Origin: Pseudomonadota bacterium
GTDB lineage: Bacteria > Pseudomonadota > Gammaproteobacteria > Acidiferrobacterales > UBA6901
Reading direction: 5' to 3'
Assembly (NCBI GenBank): GCA_021783175.1
Contig: JAJXUF010000015.1
Span: 1 to 50,715, forward strand
Length of the DNA stretch: 50,715 nucleotides
Shown here in pieces: positions 36,694-46,581 of the stretch. Below the pieces are notes generated by a model. It was given only the letters and a program-made list of their open reading frames with translations, did not search any database and was not told where the DNA came from. A program made the position numbers and the translations under genes. Every line of letters begins with the position of its first letter. The first letter of the stretch is position 1.

Positions 36694-37443
36694 ATGGCGG
36701 GCCACAGCAAATGGGCCAATATCCGCTTCCGCAAAGGCGTACAGGATGCGAAGCGCGGCAAAATTTTCACCAAACTGATCCGCGAAATAACGGTGGCGGC
36801 ACGCACCGCCGGTGGTGATCCTGCCTACAACCCGCGTCTGCGCGGGGCCATCGACAAGGCGCTTGCGCAGAATATGACCAAGGACAGTATTGAGCGCGCC
36901 GTCAAGCGCGGAACCGGCGAGCTTGAGGGGGCCAGTTACGAGGAAATCCGCTACGAGGGCTATGGTCCGGGCGGCGTGGCGGTGATGGTCGAATGCACTA
37001 CCGACAATCGTACCCGTACCGTCGGCGAGGTACGCCATGCTTTCGCCAAGCACGGTGGTAATCTTGGAACCGACGGATCGGTCGCCTATTTGTTCAAGAA
37101 ACTTGGCGTGTTGACCTATCCGGCCGGAACCAGTGAGGATAAGGTGATGGAGGCGGCCTTGGCGGCTGGTGCGGACGACGTGGTTACCAACCAGGATGGT
37201 TCGATTGAAGTGATGAGCGCGCCGGAGAGCTACGAGCAAGTGCGCAGCGCGATGGAAAAGACCGGCGTTAAGCCTGAGCATGCGGAAGTCGTGCAGCGTG
37301 CCAGCACCGACGTAAAACTTTCCGGTGACGAGGCTGAGAAGATGTTGAAGCTTCTGGATGTGCTGGAGGATCTGGACGACGTGCAGAATGTATACTCCAA
37401 CGCCGAATTTCCGGATGAAGTTCTGGCGCGGCATGCTGGATGA
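36694..37443 (+). CDS. yebC: YebC/TACO1-family translational regulator
   Basis: 249 residues from ATG 36694, with TTAGGAG 10 bases upstream; the upstream open frame is non-coding. The start [20 protein letters not shown] and [20 protein letters not shown] are diagnostic. Family members have been linked both to transcription control of ruv genes and to relief of ribosome stalling at proline runs. It overlaps ruvC by 4 bases. Confidence 0.97.
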   Translation: MAGHSKWANIRFRKGVQDAKRGKIFTKLIREITVAARTAGGDPAYNPRLRGAIDKALAQNMTKDSIERAVKRGTGELEGASYEEIRYEGYGPGGVAVMVECTTDNRTRTVGEVRHAFAKHGGNLGTDGSVAYLFKKLGVLTYPAGTSEDKVMEAALAAGADDVVTNQDGSIEVMSAPESYEQVRSAMEKTGVKPEHAEVVQRASTDVKLSGDEAEKMLKLLDVLEDLDDVQNVYSNAEFPDEVLARHAG

Positions 37444-38021
37444 GCCATCACAACGCGCTACCCGTGGACACCATAGGGTCCGGCGTTAGGGTGTTGGGCA
37501 TCGATCCCGGGTCGAGGATTACCGGCTTCGGCGTGGTGAATGTTCTTCCTTCCGGAAAGGTAGGTTATGTCGGCAGCGGCTGTGTGCGCATTCCAGCCGG
37601 CAGTCTGGCTGATCGCCTTAAGGCGGTATATGACGGCGTGCTGGAGATCATTAATCGTTATCAGCCACAATTGCTGACCATCGAGAAGGTTTTCATGGGG
37701 CGTAACGCCGATTCCGCGCTTAAACTTGGGCAGGCGCGTGCCGCAGCGATTCTGGCGGCGGCAAATAGCACGCTTCCGGTCGCCGAGTACACCGCACTGC
37801 AGATCAAGCGTGCCGTAGTGGGGCGCGGCCATGCGGACAAGGATCAAGTAAAGCATATGGTCAAGGCGCTGCTGGATCTCTCTGGCACGCCCCAGACGGA
37901 TGCCGCCGATGCGCTTGCCTGCGCCATCTGTTACGCGCACTACGCCTTTAGCGGAACCAACGTCAGGCGCGGTGCGCCACCGCGTCTTCGGGAATTGCGG
38001 GTTTTGGGGGGTGAGAAGTGA
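37440..38021 (+). CDS. ruvC: Holliday junction resolvase RuvC
   Basis: 193 residues; about 15 more at the N-terminus than E. coli RuvC. The four acidic residues are in GIDPGSR (D22), [18 protein letters not shown] and TDAADALAC. The start ATG overlaps the yebC stop (ATGA); an internal GTG (residue 18) would give the shorter form. RuvC cuts Holliday junctions as a dimer with RuvAB. Confidence 0.97.
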   Translation: MSHHNALPVDTIGSGVRVLGIDPGSRITGFGVVNVLPSGKVGYVGSGCVRIPAGSLADRLKAVYDGVLEIINRYQPQLLTIEKVFMGRNADSALKLGQARAAAILAAANSTLPVAEYTALQIKRAVVGRGHADKDQVKHMVKALLDLSGTPQTDAADALACAICYAHYAFSGTNVRRGAPPRLRELRVLGGEK

Positions 38022-38617
38022 TCGGCAAGTTGCAGGGTGTTCTCCTGCAGAAGGAGCCTCCGAGCCTGCTGGTCGACGTTGGCGGTGTCGGCTACGAGTT
38101 GGAGGCGCCGATGTCCGTTTTTTACGATCTGCCTGCGGTGGGTGAGCGCGTCACCCTGTTTACCCATCTGGTGGTGCGCGAAGATGCCCACCTGCTTTAT
38201 GGTTTCTCGCGCGAAAGCCAGCGCCGCCTGTTTCGCAGCCTGCTCAAAGTGAACGGTGTCGGGCCGCGGGTCGCGTTGGCGATTCTGTCGGGACTATCGG
38301 ACGAAGAGTTGCTTCGCTGTCTGGCGCAGGAAGACATTGCGCGGCTGACGAAGGTGCCGGGGATAGGGCGCAAAACAGCGGAAAGACTGATCGTGGAGCT
38401 GCGCGACAAGATCGATGTTTCGGCGCAGACCACCAACGCCGTCCGTCCGGTCGCGGTGCCGCTCGATCCGGTACAGGAAGCGATCAGCGCCCTGGTTGCG
38501 TTAGGCTATAAGCCCCAGGAGGCAAACCGCGCGGTAAATTCCGTTTCCCGCGATGGTCTGCGCAGCGAGGATATCATTCGTCAGGCCCTCAAGGGTCTGG
38601 CAGGACTGCAGACATGA
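38018..38617 (+). CDS. ruvA: Holliday junction helicase subunit RuvA
   Basis: 199 residues with a GTG start at 38018 overlapping the ruvC stop (GTGA). The start is (M)[20 protein letters not shown]. Two helix-hairpin-helix motifs are seen: [18 protein letters not shown] and [18 protein letters not shown]. The C-terminal domain that binds RuvB follows a linker ([20 protein letters not shown]). RuvA tetramers hold the four-way junction. Confidence 0.98.
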   Translation: MIGKLQGVLLQKEPPSLLVDVGGVGYELEAPMSVFYDLPAVGERVTLFTHLVVREDAHLLYGFSRESQRRLFRSLLKVNGVGPRVALAILSGLSDEELLRCLAQEDIARLTKVPGIGRKTAERLIVELRDKIDVSAQTTNAVRPVAVPLDPVQEAISALVALGYKPQEANRAVNSVSRDGLRSEDIIRQALKGLAGLQT

Positions 38618-39663
38618 TTGAAACCGACCGACTGGTTTCGGCGCGGAGCCTGGATTCGCCTGAGGAGCAGCGTCTCGAAAATAAGCTGCGCCCGCAGCGC
38701 CTCACCGACTACATCGGGCAGCCGCATATTCACGAGCAGATGCAGGTATTCATTGCTGCGGCGCGCAAGCGCGCAGAGGCGCTGGATCACGTGCTGCTCT
38801 TCGGTCCGCCGGGCCTGGGAAAGACTACGCTGGCCCATATCATCGCTAATGAAATGGGCGCGAATTTGCGACAGACCTCAGGGCCAGTGCTGGAGCGACC
38901 CGGCGACCTGGCAGCACTGCTCACCAATTTGCAGCCGCATGATGTGCTGTTCATCGACGAAATACACCGGCTGAGCCCGGTCGTAGAAGAAATCATGTAC
39001 CCGGCAATGGAGGATTACCAGATTGATATCTTCATTGGCGAAGGGCCGGCTGCGCGATCCATTAAACTTGACCTTCCTCCCTTCACTCTGATTGGTGCCA
39101 CTACGCGCGCTGGTCTGCTGACCTCGCCGCTGCGCGACCGTTTTGGTATCGTGCAGCGCCTTGAGTTTTACGGCAGCGAGGAACTTGCGCGCATTGTCGA
39201 ACGGTCGGCAGCCATCTTAGGCATCGAGGCCAAGCCCCCGGGCATCCAGGCGATTGCACGCCGCTCGCGCGGAACGCCACGTATTGCCAATCGCCTGCTG
39301 CGGCGCGCACGCGATTTCGCAGAAGTGCGGGGCGAGGGTGTGCTGAGCGGTGACATTGCGGAAGGTGCGCTGCGCATGCTGAGCGTCGATGAGCAGGGTT
39401 TCGATCTCCTCGATCGCAAGTTCCTGCTGGCCGTGCTGGAGAAATTCGGCGGTGGTCCGGTAGGCGTCGATTCCATCGCGGCCGCGATTGGCGAGGAACG
39501 TGGGACGATTGAGGACGTCGTTGAGCCGTTCCTCATACAGCAAGGATTTCTGGCGCGTACCCCGCGCGGCCGGGTAGCTACGCGTGCAGCGTGGCTGCAT
39601 TTCGGCATTAATCCGCCGCCACCCGAGGCGACATCGCAGCGCGGGATCTTCGACGATGCATAG
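38614..39663 (+). CDS. ruvB: Holliday junction helicase motor RuvB
   Basis: 349 residues. The AAA+ motor has Walker [11 protein letters not shown], Walker [10 protein letters not shown], the arginine finger/sensor region [18 protein letters not shown], and a C-terminal winged helix ([20 protein letters not shown]). The start overlaps the ruvA stop by 4 bases. It drives branch migration. I saw no LexA box upstream of the group. Confidence 0.98.
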   Translation: MIETDRLVSARSLDSPEEQRLENKLRPQRLTDYIGQPHIHEQMQVFIAAARKRAEALDHVLLFGPPGLGKTTLAHIIANEMGANLRQTSGPVLERPGDLAALLTNLQPHDVLFIDEIHRLSPVVEEIMYPAMEDYQIDIFIGEGPAARSIKLDLPPFTLIGATTRAGLLTSPLRDRFGIVQRLEFYGSEELARIVERSAAILGIEAKPPGIQAIARRSRGTPRIANRLLRRARDFAEVRGEGVLSGDIAEGALRMLSVDEQGFDLLDRKFLLAVLEKFGGGPVGVDSIAAAIGEERGTIEDVVEPFLIQQGFLARTPRGRVATRAAWLHFGINPPPPEATSQRGIFDDA

Positions 39664-39735
39664 AAAGATCATGAAACATCCGGCGACGAGAGAAATCTTG
39701 CGCCCGACACAGGAATTCAGAATGTTCCGCCTACC

Positions 39736-40173
39736 GTGCCCGAAATTCATCCGCTTGCCGTGAGTAAGACGTTTTCCATGCCACTGCGTATATATTATGA
39801 GGATACGGACGCCGGCGGCGTTGTCTATTACGCCAATTATCTTAGGTTTATGGAGCGCGCACGCACCGAGTGGTTGCGCTCCCTCGGTTTCGAGCAGGAT
39901 GAACTAAGTCGCGACCAGGGTGTCGTATTTGCAGTTCGCGCGGCGCAGGTGGATTACCTTAGGCCGGCACGTTTCAACGACAGTTTGGAGGTTACGCTGG
40001 CCCTGGGCCGGGTAGGTTCCGCTAGTCTCGCGTTTGCACAGGAAGTACGCCGCTCGGCGGAGGTGCTGTGCAGCGGAGAAATCCGGGTCGCCTGTGTCGA
40101 TGCACGGCAATTCTTGCCGCGATCAATCCCCCTGCCCGTATTGTCCCGCATCAATTCCTGGAGAGAATCTTGA
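39736..40173 (+). CDS. ybgC: Acyl-CoA thioesterase of the tol-pal cluster
   Basis: 145 residues from a GTG at 39736; ATG 39778 (MPLRIYYEDTDAGG) would give 131 residues and is an alternative. The hot-dog fold motif IYYEDTDAGGVVYYANYLRF contains the catalytic aspartate. YbgC hydrolyses short acyl-CoA thioesters and associates with acyl carrier protein. It leads the tol-pal operon, and its stop overlaps the tolQ start. Confidence 0.95.
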   Translation: MPEIHPLAVSKTFSMPLRIYYEDTDAGGVVYYANYLRFMERARTEWLRSLGFEQDELSRDQGVVFAVRAAQVDYLRPARFNDSLEVTLALGRVGSASLAFAQEVRRSAEVLCSGEIRVACVDARQFLPRSIPLPVLSRINSWRES

Positions 40174-40868
40174 ACATTGTTACTGCCCATGAAGGGATAG
40201 CGCTGTTCGCGATTGTTCGCGATGCTAGCGTTCTCGTGAAATTGGTGTTGCTATTGTTGCTGGCGGCGTCACTTGTTTCCTGGACCATGATCTTCCGCAA
40301 ATGGTTCGCGCTCAGGGCATCGAATCAAGCGGCCGACGGATTTGAAGGGCGATTCTGGTCCGGCGGTAACCTCAATCAGATGTTCAAGGACCTCACCCAG
40401 CAGGAAAACAGTCTTACCGGTATGGATTCCATGTTCGTCGCCGGGTTCAAGGAGTTTGCCCGCCTTGAGAAACAAAAGAATATCGAACCCATGGATATCC
40501 TCGAAGGAGCACTGCGCGCCATGCGCGTCGCATTGAGCCGCGAGGTCGCATTCCTGGAAACGAGTCTGTCATTTCTCGCAACCGTCGGCTCCACCAGCCC
40601 CTATGTCGGGCTGTTCGGCACCGTATGGGGCATCATGAACGCCTTTCGTTCGCTTGGCGCATTGCAGCAGGTCACGATCGCCAATGTGGCTCCCGGTATT
40701 TCCGAAGCTTTGATTGCGACCGCAATGGGTCTTTTTGCTGCCATTCCGGCGGTCATCGCCTACAACCGTTATTCGCATGACGTGGAACGGCTGGTGACGC
40801 GCTACGAGGTCTTTATGGAGGAATTCGCAAGCATCTTGCAGCGCCAGGCATTTTTGGCCAAGGCCTAA
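40170..40868 (+). CDS. tolQ: Tol-Pal system proton channel subunit TolQ
   Basis: 232 residues from a TTG at 40170, chosen because GGAGAG lies four bases upstream, the N-terminus then fits TolQ (NIVTAHEGIALFAIVRDASV) and no ATG is available at the right place. Three membrane segments are visible (about 15-37, 140-160, 173-193), with VGSTSPYVGLFGTVWGIMNA typical of the ExbB/MotA fold. TolQR powers TolA during cell division. The TTG start may keep TolQ synthesis coupled to ybgC. Confidence 0.95.
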   Translation: MNIVTAHEGIALFAIVRDASVLVKLVLLLLLAASLVSWTMIFRKWFALRASNQAADGFEGRFWSGGNLNQMFKDLTQQENSLTGMDSMFVAGFKEFARLEKQKNIEPMDILEGALRAMRVALSREVAFLETSLSFLATVGSTSPYVGLFGTVWGIMNAFRSLGALQQVTIANVAPGISEALIATAMGLFAAIPAVIAYNRYSHDVERLVTRYEVFMEEFASILQRQAFLAKA

Positions 40869-40870
40869 GT

Positions 40871-41308
40871 ATGTCCAGCTATCGCAGCCGGCGCAGAAAA
40901 CTGATGGCAGAGATTAATGTGGTGCCGTACATCGATGTAATGCTCGTGCTCCTGGTGATCTTTATGATCACTGCGCCGCTACTGACGCAGGGCGTGAAAG
41001 TCGATCTGCCAAAAGCTGCCGCACGTCCAGTTGATACCGATGACCGGGACACGCTGGTGGTGACGGTGGTGCGCGGTGGCCGGTACTATTTGGACGATCG
41101 CGAGATCACACCGACCCAGCTGCAGATCAAGGTCGCCAAGATACTGCGCATTCGTCCGCAAACGCCGGTCATGATACGTGGTGACCGGCGCGCGCCATAT
41201 GAACAGATCATGCAGGCCATGGTGTTGCTGCAAAGCGCAGGTGCTGCGAGCGTCGGGCTCGTGACAGAGTCACCAACCAGCGGGTCGAACAGCACTTCCG
41301 GGAAGTAG
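40871..41308 (+). CDS. tolR: Tol-Pal system subunit TolR
   Basis: 145 residues. The single membrane helix begins at EINVVPYIDVMLVLLVIFMI, with the conserved aspartate (D24) of the proton path. The periplasmic part has TPVMIRGDRRAPYEQIMQAM. It follows tolQ by two bases. Length and order are as in other gammaproteobacteria. Confidence 0.97.
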   Translation: MSSYRSRRRKLMAEINVVPYIDVMLVLLVIFMITAPLLTQGVKVDLPKAAARPVDTDDRDTLVVTVVRGGRYYLDDREITPTQLQIKVAKILRIRPQTPVMIRGDRRAPYEQIMQAMVLLQSAGAASVGLVTESPTSGSNSTSGK

Positions 41309-41312
41309 CAGT

Positions 41313-42137
41313 ATGGTACGTAACCAGATTCGCAAACCGATAGGCAGAACCAGGGCGCTGGTATATGCAGTGCTGGTGCATGCCTTGGTCATTGGTTTGC
41401 TGATAGTAAGTTTTCGCTGGCAAAGCAATGACCGGCCGCGGTCGGCACAGAAAATAGTCCAGGCACATGTGGTTGATGACACTGCTGCCAGATTGGCCCA
41501 GGAAAAGCTGAAGCAGGCGCTTTTGCAACAGCAGAAATTGGCACAAGAGCAGGCACAAAAAGCACTGCAGCTTCAGCAACAGGAAATGGAGCGGCAAAAG
41601 CAGCAAGAGCAGGCGGTGCAACTAAAGGCCGCACAGGCGAAGAAGCAGCGTGAGGCCGCTGCAGCTGCTGCCGCCGCGGCTGCAGCGGAGAAGAAGCATC
41701 TAGCGGAGCTCAAGAAGCAGCAGGAAAAGGAAGCCGCGGAACAGCAGGCGCGGCAACAAAAGCAGGCCATTGCATCGTTGCAGCGGCAGCTTGCCCAGGA
41801 AGAAAAGCAGCGCAAGGCAAGCGCGGTCGCTGCGCAAAATGCGGCCAAGGCACAGAGTGCAATAGCCCGCTACAAGGACCTGATCCGGCAGAAGGTCGAG
41901 CAAAACTGGGTTCGCCCTTTGAACACACAAAAAGGCATGGAATGCGTGGTAAAAGTAAAGCTCGTACCGGGTGGTGATGTGCTTCAGGCGCGGGTGGTGC
42001 AGACCAGCGGCAGCGCAGTATTTGATCGCTCTGTGGAAAATGCGGTATATAAGGCGTCGCCCTTGCCTCTACCGAACGACCCGACCCTGTTTGCCTATTT
42101 CCAAGAACTCGAGTTCACATTTAAGCCGGAGAGCTGA
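41313..42137 (+). CDS. tolA: Cell envelope protein TolA
   Basis: 274 residues. One N-terminal membrane anchor (ALVYAVLVHALVIGLLIVSF) is followed by a long Lys/Gln/Ala-rich helical region (about 50-190). The C-terminal globular domain begins near YKDLIRQKVEQNWVRP and contains QKGMECVVKVKLVPGGDVLQ. The rod spans the periplasm and contacts TolB and Pal. It is shorter than the 421-residue E. coli protein but complete. The stop overlaps tolB by one base. Confidence 0.95.
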   Translation: MVRNQIRKPIGRTRALVYAVLVHALVIGLLIVSFRWQSNDRPRSAQKIVQAHVVDDTAARLAQEKLKQALLQQQKLAQEQAQKALQLQQQEMERQKQQEQAVQLKAAQAKKQREAAAAAAAAAAAEKKHLAELKKQQEKEAAEQQARQQKQAIASLQRQLAQEEKQRKASAVAAQNAAKAQSAIARYKDLIRQKVEQNWVRPLNTQKGMECVVKVKLVPGGDVLQARVVQTSGSAVFDRSVENAVYKASPLPLPNDPTLFAYFQELEFTFKPES

Positions 42138-43471
42138 TGCAGTATTCGATAACCAAAACTGGTAACCGCCTTTTGAGTTACGCCATCCTTGCGGGTCTTT
42201 TCCTCGCTCTATGGGCGCAATCCGCAGGTGCGGTGCTGACGATCGAGATCACCAAAGGCCTGGATCACGGTATGCCGATCGCGATCGTTCCCTTTAGATG
42301 GAACGGTCCCGGCCGCCTGCCACAGGATGTTTCTGCCGTGGTACAGGCCGACTTGGTGCGCAGCGGGCGATTCAATGCCCTGCCGCAAAAGGATTTTCTG
42401 TCCATGCCGCACGCCGACAAGGATGTTATTTTCAAGGACTGGCGCCTGATCAAGGCCGAAGCGCTGGTGATCGGTTCTATTCAACCGGTTGCCCCGGGCA
42501 AGTATCAGGTCGAGTTCCGTCTGTATGATGTCTTCAAAGAAAGCCAGCTGGCAGGTTACCGGTACGTCGTCGACGCCAGTCAGTTGCGAATGGTCGCGCA
42601 TCAGATCAGCGACGTCATCTATGAGAAACTCACCGGCGTGCCCGGTGCATTCAACACGCGCATCGCCTACATCACGCGTAGCGGCGAAAACCATGCAATC
42701 GTTTTTCGGTTGCAGGTGGCTGACTCCGACGGCTATAACGCAAAGACAATCTTGAAATCACCGCAGCCGCTCATGACGCCCAAATGGTCGCCCGACGGTA
42801 CGCGCCTTGCCTACGTTTCGTTCGAACGCGGTCATTCGGTTATCTATATACAGAACGTCCTCACGGGCGTGCGCACCAGGGTCGCGGACTTCCCCGGCAT
42901 TAATGGTGCGCCGGCCTGGTCGCCTGACGGTACGCACCTGGCAATGTCGCTGTCGAAGGACGGCAATGCGGAAATCTATGTCATGGATCTCCGGGATCGC
43001 TCACTTGTACGCCTGACGCACAATTCGGCGATCGACACCGAACCGTGTTTTTCACCTGATGGCCGGTATATCGTCTTTACCTCGGATCGCAGCGGCGCGC
43101 CGCAGATATTCCGCATGGACGCCGCCAATGGCGGCGATGTGCAGCGCCTGACCTTCGAGGGCGACTACAATGCAGCGCCGTCCTATTCGCCGGATGGCAA
43201 GATGCTTACGCTCATTACCGAATCACAGGGTCAGTTCCACGCCGCGCTGCTGCACTTGCGTGATTCGGCACTGCAGATTCTTACCAACACAACTCTGGAC
43301 GAGTCGCCAAGTTTTGCGCCCAATGGGCAAATCATTCTTTACGCCACCATCGTCCGCGGGCGCGGCGTGTTAGCGACGGTTTCTGTGGATGGAAGTGTGC
43401 GCCAGCTTATAAAATCACCTGGGGGCGATGTCCGCGAGCCGGCGTGGTCACCCTTTAATCATCAACTTTAA
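42137..43471 (+). CDS. tolB: Tol-Pal system beta-propeller protein TolB
   Basis: 444 residues. A signal peptide (about 1-31, YAILAGLFLALWAQSAGAVL) precedes an N-terminal domain and a six-bladed propeller with repeats such as MTPKWSPDGTRLAYVSFERG, APAWSPDGTHLAMSLSKDG and EPCFSPDGRYIVFTSDRSG. TolB binds Pal in the periplasm. It is one base overlapped with tolA and 20 bases ahead of pal. Confidence 0.98.
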   Translation: MQYSITKTGNRLLSYAILAGLFLALWAQSAGAVLTIEITKGLDHGMPIAIVPFRWNGPGRLPQDVSAVVQADLVRSGRFNALPQKDFLSMPHADKDVIFKDWRLIKAEALVIGSIQPVAPGKYQVEFRLYDVFKESQLAGYRYVVDASQLRMVAHQISDVIYEKLTGVPGAFNTRIAYITRSGENHAIVFRLQVADSDGYNAKTILKSPQPLMTPKWSPDGTRLAYVSFERGHSVIYIQNVLTGVRTRVADFPGINGAPAWSPDGTHLAMSLSKDGNAEIYVMDLRDRSLVRLTHNSAIDTEPCFSPDGRYIVFTSDRSGAPQIFRMDAANGGDVQRLTFEGDYNAAPSYSPDGKMLTLITESQGQFHAALLHLRDSALQILTNTTLDESPSFAPNGQIILYATIVRGRGVLATVSVDGSVRQLIKSPGGDVREPAWSPFNHQL

Positions 43472-43491
43472 ATCAACTGAGGAGCAATTAC

Positions 43492-44016
43492 ATGAAAACC
43501 AAATTGACGCTGTCCGTTCTTGCGCTGGTCGCGGTTACCGTTGCCGGTTGCGGTGGACAGCAGGTGGTGAAGCCGACTGCGGCAGGCGGCGGAGCCGCGG
43601 GCGGACAAGGGGCGCAGTCCACCGGCGCCGGTCAGGGCAGCGGTGCTGAAGGCAGCGCGCTCGGGACTGGGCAGAGCGCGACCGCGGAGGTGAAGCACAC
43701 TGTGTATTTTGCCTTCGACAGCAGCCAGATCGACGATGCGAACCGCGCGATCGTCGAGGCCAATGCAGCCTACATGAGCGCCAATCCCCAGGCCAACGTG
43801 ACGTTGCAGGGTAACACCGACGAGCGCGGAACCCGTGAGTACAATCTTGCGCTGGGCGAGCGCCGCGCCAAGTCAGTCGCCCGCATGCTGGAGGTTCTGG
43901 GAGTATCGTCGGACCGCATCAAGACCGTGTCATTCGGCGAGGAAAAGCCAGTGGCGCTCGGCCATAACGAATCGGCGTGGCGCCTAAACCGCCGTGTAGA
44001 CTTCGCGTATAACTGA
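43492..44016 (+). CDS. pal: Peptidoglycan-associated lipoprotein Pal
   Basis: 174 residues with GAGGAGC upstream. A lipoprotein signal has the lipobox VAGC (C20), followed by a Gly/Ala-rich linker (about 25-62). The OmpA-like domain has VYFAFDSSQIDDANRAIVEA and GNTDERGTREYNLALGERRA, which bind diaminopimelate of peptidoglycan. It anchors the outer membrane. The stop overlaps the cpoB ATG by one base. Confidence 0.98.
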   Translation: MKTKLTLSVLALVAVTVAGCGGQQVVKPTAAGGGAAGGQGAQSTGAGQGSGAEGSALGTGQSATAEVKHTVYFAFDSSQIDDANRAIVEANAAYMSANPQANVTLQGNTDERGTREYNLALGERRAKSVARMLEVLGVSSDRIKTVSFGEEKPVALGHNESAWRLNRRVDFAYN

Positions 44017-44837
44017 TGCGCGCCATGTGCAAGCGCCTGGCTGAGGTTGGCCTGTTGGCGGCGATCGCAATGATCGCCGCCGCATTGGTGTCCCCCGTGT
44101 CTGCCCAGGAGCCGGCGCCCAGTCAGCGAGCCACCCAGGTGCCGATCATAACGGTGCCGGTCGATGGACCGGTGAGCGACGACACGCAAACGGTGCCGGA
44201 CTCGAATTTACGCAAGACGGTGCTGGGACTTCTGCAGCAGATCGACCAACTGCAGTCGCAGGTGCGGCAATTGCGGGATTCAGTCGAGGTGCAAGGACAT
44301 GACCTGCAAGTTCTGGAGTCGCGCCAGCGGGACCTCATCTCCGATCTTGACCGGCGTGTCACTGCGCTTGAAGCGCACGCTGCGGCACCGGCTGGTGCCG
44401 CCGGCGGGGCGGCACAAGGTGCAACCGCGTCCGCTCCTGCGGCGACGACGCCAGCCCAGCAAAAGGACTACGATGCAGCCTTCGATCTGATGAAGCAGGG
44501 CTATTATGAGCGCGCCATCAAGGCCTTCCGCGCTTTCATCGTCAAATATCCGGATGCGGCGCTGGCGGATAATGCGCAATACTGGATTGCCGAGGGCAAT
44601 TACGTGATGCGCAACTACAAGCTGGCGCTGGAGGAGTTCCAGAAGGTGCTGGCCAAGTATCCGAATAGCACCAAGGCGCCAGACGCGGCGCTCAAAGTCG
44701 GTTACGTGCAGTACGAACTTGGCGCCTTTGGCAAGGCGCGTAAGTCACTGAATGCCGTGATAGCACAGTATCCGAACAGCACGGTTTCACAGCTGGCTGC
44801 AACCCGGCTTGCCAAGATGCAGAAAGAGGGGCATTGA
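44016..44837 (+). CDS. cpoB: Cell division coordinator CpoB (YbgF)
   Basis: 273 residues. A signal peptide (about 1-29, ending VSAQEP) is followed by a coiled-coil (about 65-120, LQQIDQLQSQVRQLRDSVEV). After an Ala/Pro-rich linker come TPR repeats beginning DYDAAFDLMKQGYYERAIKA. CpoB links Tol function to PBP1B-LpoB at the septum. It closes the tol-pal operon; a 161-base gap follows. Confidence 0.95.
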   Translation: MRAMCKRLAEVGLLAAIAMIAAALVSPVSAQEPAPSQRATQVPIITVPVDGPVSDDTQTVPDSNLRKTVLGLLQQIDQLQSQVRQLRDSVEVQGHDLQVLESRQRDLISDLDRRVTALEAHAAAPAGAAGGAAQGATASAPAATTPAQQKDYDAAFDLMKQGYYERAIKAFRAFIVKYPDAALADNAQYWIAEGNYVMRNYKLALEEFQKVLAKYPNSTKAPDAALKVGYVQYELGAFGKARKSLNAVIAQYPNSTVSQLAATRLAKMQKEGH

Positions 44838-44998
44838 CGGTAGGTCCTGACGGCGCGGCGCTTCGTGCGGGTACGCCCATTTGGTGGGAGCGGCATGAAG
44901 GTATAAGATTTAGGCGTCGCGAGGTTGCATGCCGGTGGTGCTGCGTGTTCGAGGCGGTATCCTCCTGGCCAGATTTGCGACGCAACTTTTGAAGCCGT

Positions 44999-45697
44999 AT
45001 GGCAACTGCAAGCAGGCCTGACACTGATCATTCCGTCCCCGTAACCCGCCCGGGTACGGCGCGGCTGCGCGTCACCGAAATCTTTTATTCGCTTCAGGGT
45101 GAAAGCCGCACGGTCGGTATCCCCACCGTCTTTGTGCGCCTCACGGGTTGCCCACTGCGCTGTGATTACTGCGATACGCAGTACGCGTTTCACGGCGGGG
45201 AGTGGATGTCGATCGATGCCATAGTCGGCCGCGTTGCCGAGGACCGGCCGTATTTTGTAACCGTCACAGGCGGTGAACCGCTGGCCCAGCGTTCAACAAT
45301 TGAGTTGCTAGGCCGTTTGTGTGATATCGGTTATGAAGTATCTCTGGAAACGAGCGGTGCACTGGATATCTCCGCTGTAGACCAGCGCGTGAGCGTTGTA
45401 ATGGACCTCAAAACCCCAGGGTCGGGTGAAGAGACGCGCAATGACTACGGGAACATCGAGCATATCGACGCCAATGACCAGATCAAGTTCGTCATCTGCG
45501 ACCGCGCTGATTATGAGTGGAGCCGATCCAAGATTTCCGAACTTGAATTGGTCGGCCGCTGCGAGATCCTGTTTTCACCTTCCCATGGATCGCTTGATCC
45601 GACAAAACTTGCCGAGTGGATACTGGCTGATCACCTGCCGGTTCGCATGCAGGTGCAATTGCACAAGCTCCTCTGGGGCAACCGCGCGGGGCACTGA
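44999..45697 (+). CDS. queE: 7-carboxy-7-deazaguanine synthase
   Basis: 232 residues. The radical-SAM cluster motif is CPLRCDYC (C51, C55, C58; C-x3-C-x2-C), with [11 protein letters not shown] near residue 95 contacting SAM. The start [17 protein letters not shown] sequence ([20 protein letters not shown]) is typical. QueE converts carboxytetrahydropterin to CDG in queuosine synthesis. It is two bases upstream of queC, its pathway partner; queD is not in the window. Confidence 0.95.
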   Translation: MATASRPDTDHSVPVTRPGTARLRVTEIFYSLQGESRTVGIPTVFVRLTGCPLRCDYCDTQYAFHGGEWMSIDAIVGRVAEDRPYFVTVTGGEPLAQRSTIELLGRLCDIGYEVSLETSGALDISAVDQRVSVVMDLKTPGSGEETRNDYGNIEHIDANDQIKFVICDRADYEWSRSKISELELVGRCEILFSPSHGSLDPTKLAEWILADHLPVRMQVQLHKLLWGNRAGH

Positions 45698-45699
45698 TC

Positions 45700-46380
45700 G
45701 TGGCGCGTGCTGTGGTGCTGCTCTCAGGCGGGCTCGATTCCGCGACTCTGCTTGCGATTGCCCGCGATCTTGGTTTGGAATGCCATGCACTCAGCTTTGA
45801 TTACGGCCAACGCCACCGTGTGGAGCTTGAGGCTGCGCGCCGCGTCGCGAAGCAGCTTGCCGTGGAGGATCACCGCGTCGTTCGTCTCGACATCGGCTGG
45901 ATGGGTGCCTCGGCCCTGACGGACAGTGCCATTCCGGTGCCTCGCACGCCGAGCGAAGGCATTCCGGTAACCTATGTGCCGGCGCGCAATACCATTTTCC
46001 TTTCTATCGCGTTAGGTTGGGCCGAAGTGCTCAAGGCGCGCGACATTTTTATCGGCGTTAACGCTCTGGATTATTCCGGTTATCCCGACTGCCGGCCGGA
46101 ATTTATTCAGGCTTTCCAAAATCTTGCCGATCTCGCTACGCGCGAAGGCGTCGAGGGCCGCGGTTTTCGTATCCATGCACCGCTTGTCAGCATGACGAAG
46201 GCCGAGATCATTATGACCGGCTCCAGGCTGGGCGTGGATTACGGACTCACTCTTTCCTGCTACGATCCCGACGCTGCTGGCGCTGCCTGCGGGACTTGCG
46301 ATTCCTGCCGCCTGCGCGCCCAGGCGTTTGCCGCTATCGGCATACCGGATCCGACACCTTACCAGGCAGGGGTAAAATAA
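45700..46380 (+). CDS. queC: 7-cyano-7-deazaguanine synthase
   Basis: 226 residues with a GTG start. The PP-loop [10 protein letters not shown] (9-18) binds ATP, and a zinc site near the C-terminus has [17 protein letters not shown]. QueC turns CDG and ammonia into preQ0. It is co-transcribed with queE. The tol-pal / queE / queC / tRNA-Lys order is also seen in Pseudomonas. Confidence 0.97.
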   Translation: MARAVVLLSGGLDSATLLAIARDLGLECHALSFDYGQRHRVELEAARRVAKQLAVEDHRVVRLDIGWMGASALTDSAIPVPRTPSEGIPVTYVPARNTIFLSIALGWAEVLKARDIFIGVNALDYSGYPDCRPEFIQAFQNLADLATREGVEGRGFRIHAPLVSMTKAEIIMTGSRLGVDYGLTLSCYDPDAAGAACGTCDSCRLRAQAFAAIGIPDPTPYQAGVK

Positions 46381-46517
46381 TAAGTAAAGTGGCACCGGCG
46401 CGCCCCGGGCGGGCAGAATAAGGGCGCGAAACCTGGGGATTTTTTGCGAAATGCCGAGTCTTACAGGTGCAACCCAGAGGGAATAAACCCCCCGGGCGAG
46501 CCGTCATTGCAATGCAG

Positions 46518-46545
46518 TCACCAGGACGAACTGAGGGCCTGGTGA
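46518..46545 (+). repeat. Hairpin in the leader of the YeeE/YedE gene
   Basis: TCACCAGG (46518-46525) and CCTGGTGA (46538-46545) are perfect complements with a 12-base loop. It lies 37 bases before the ATG at 46582, in a 201-base gap after queC. No known riboswitch was recognised. It might be an operator or a leader structure. Confidence 0.45.
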
Positions 46546-46581
46546 ATCTAACTAGATTAAGCTGGTCCTAGGAGGCCTTTA

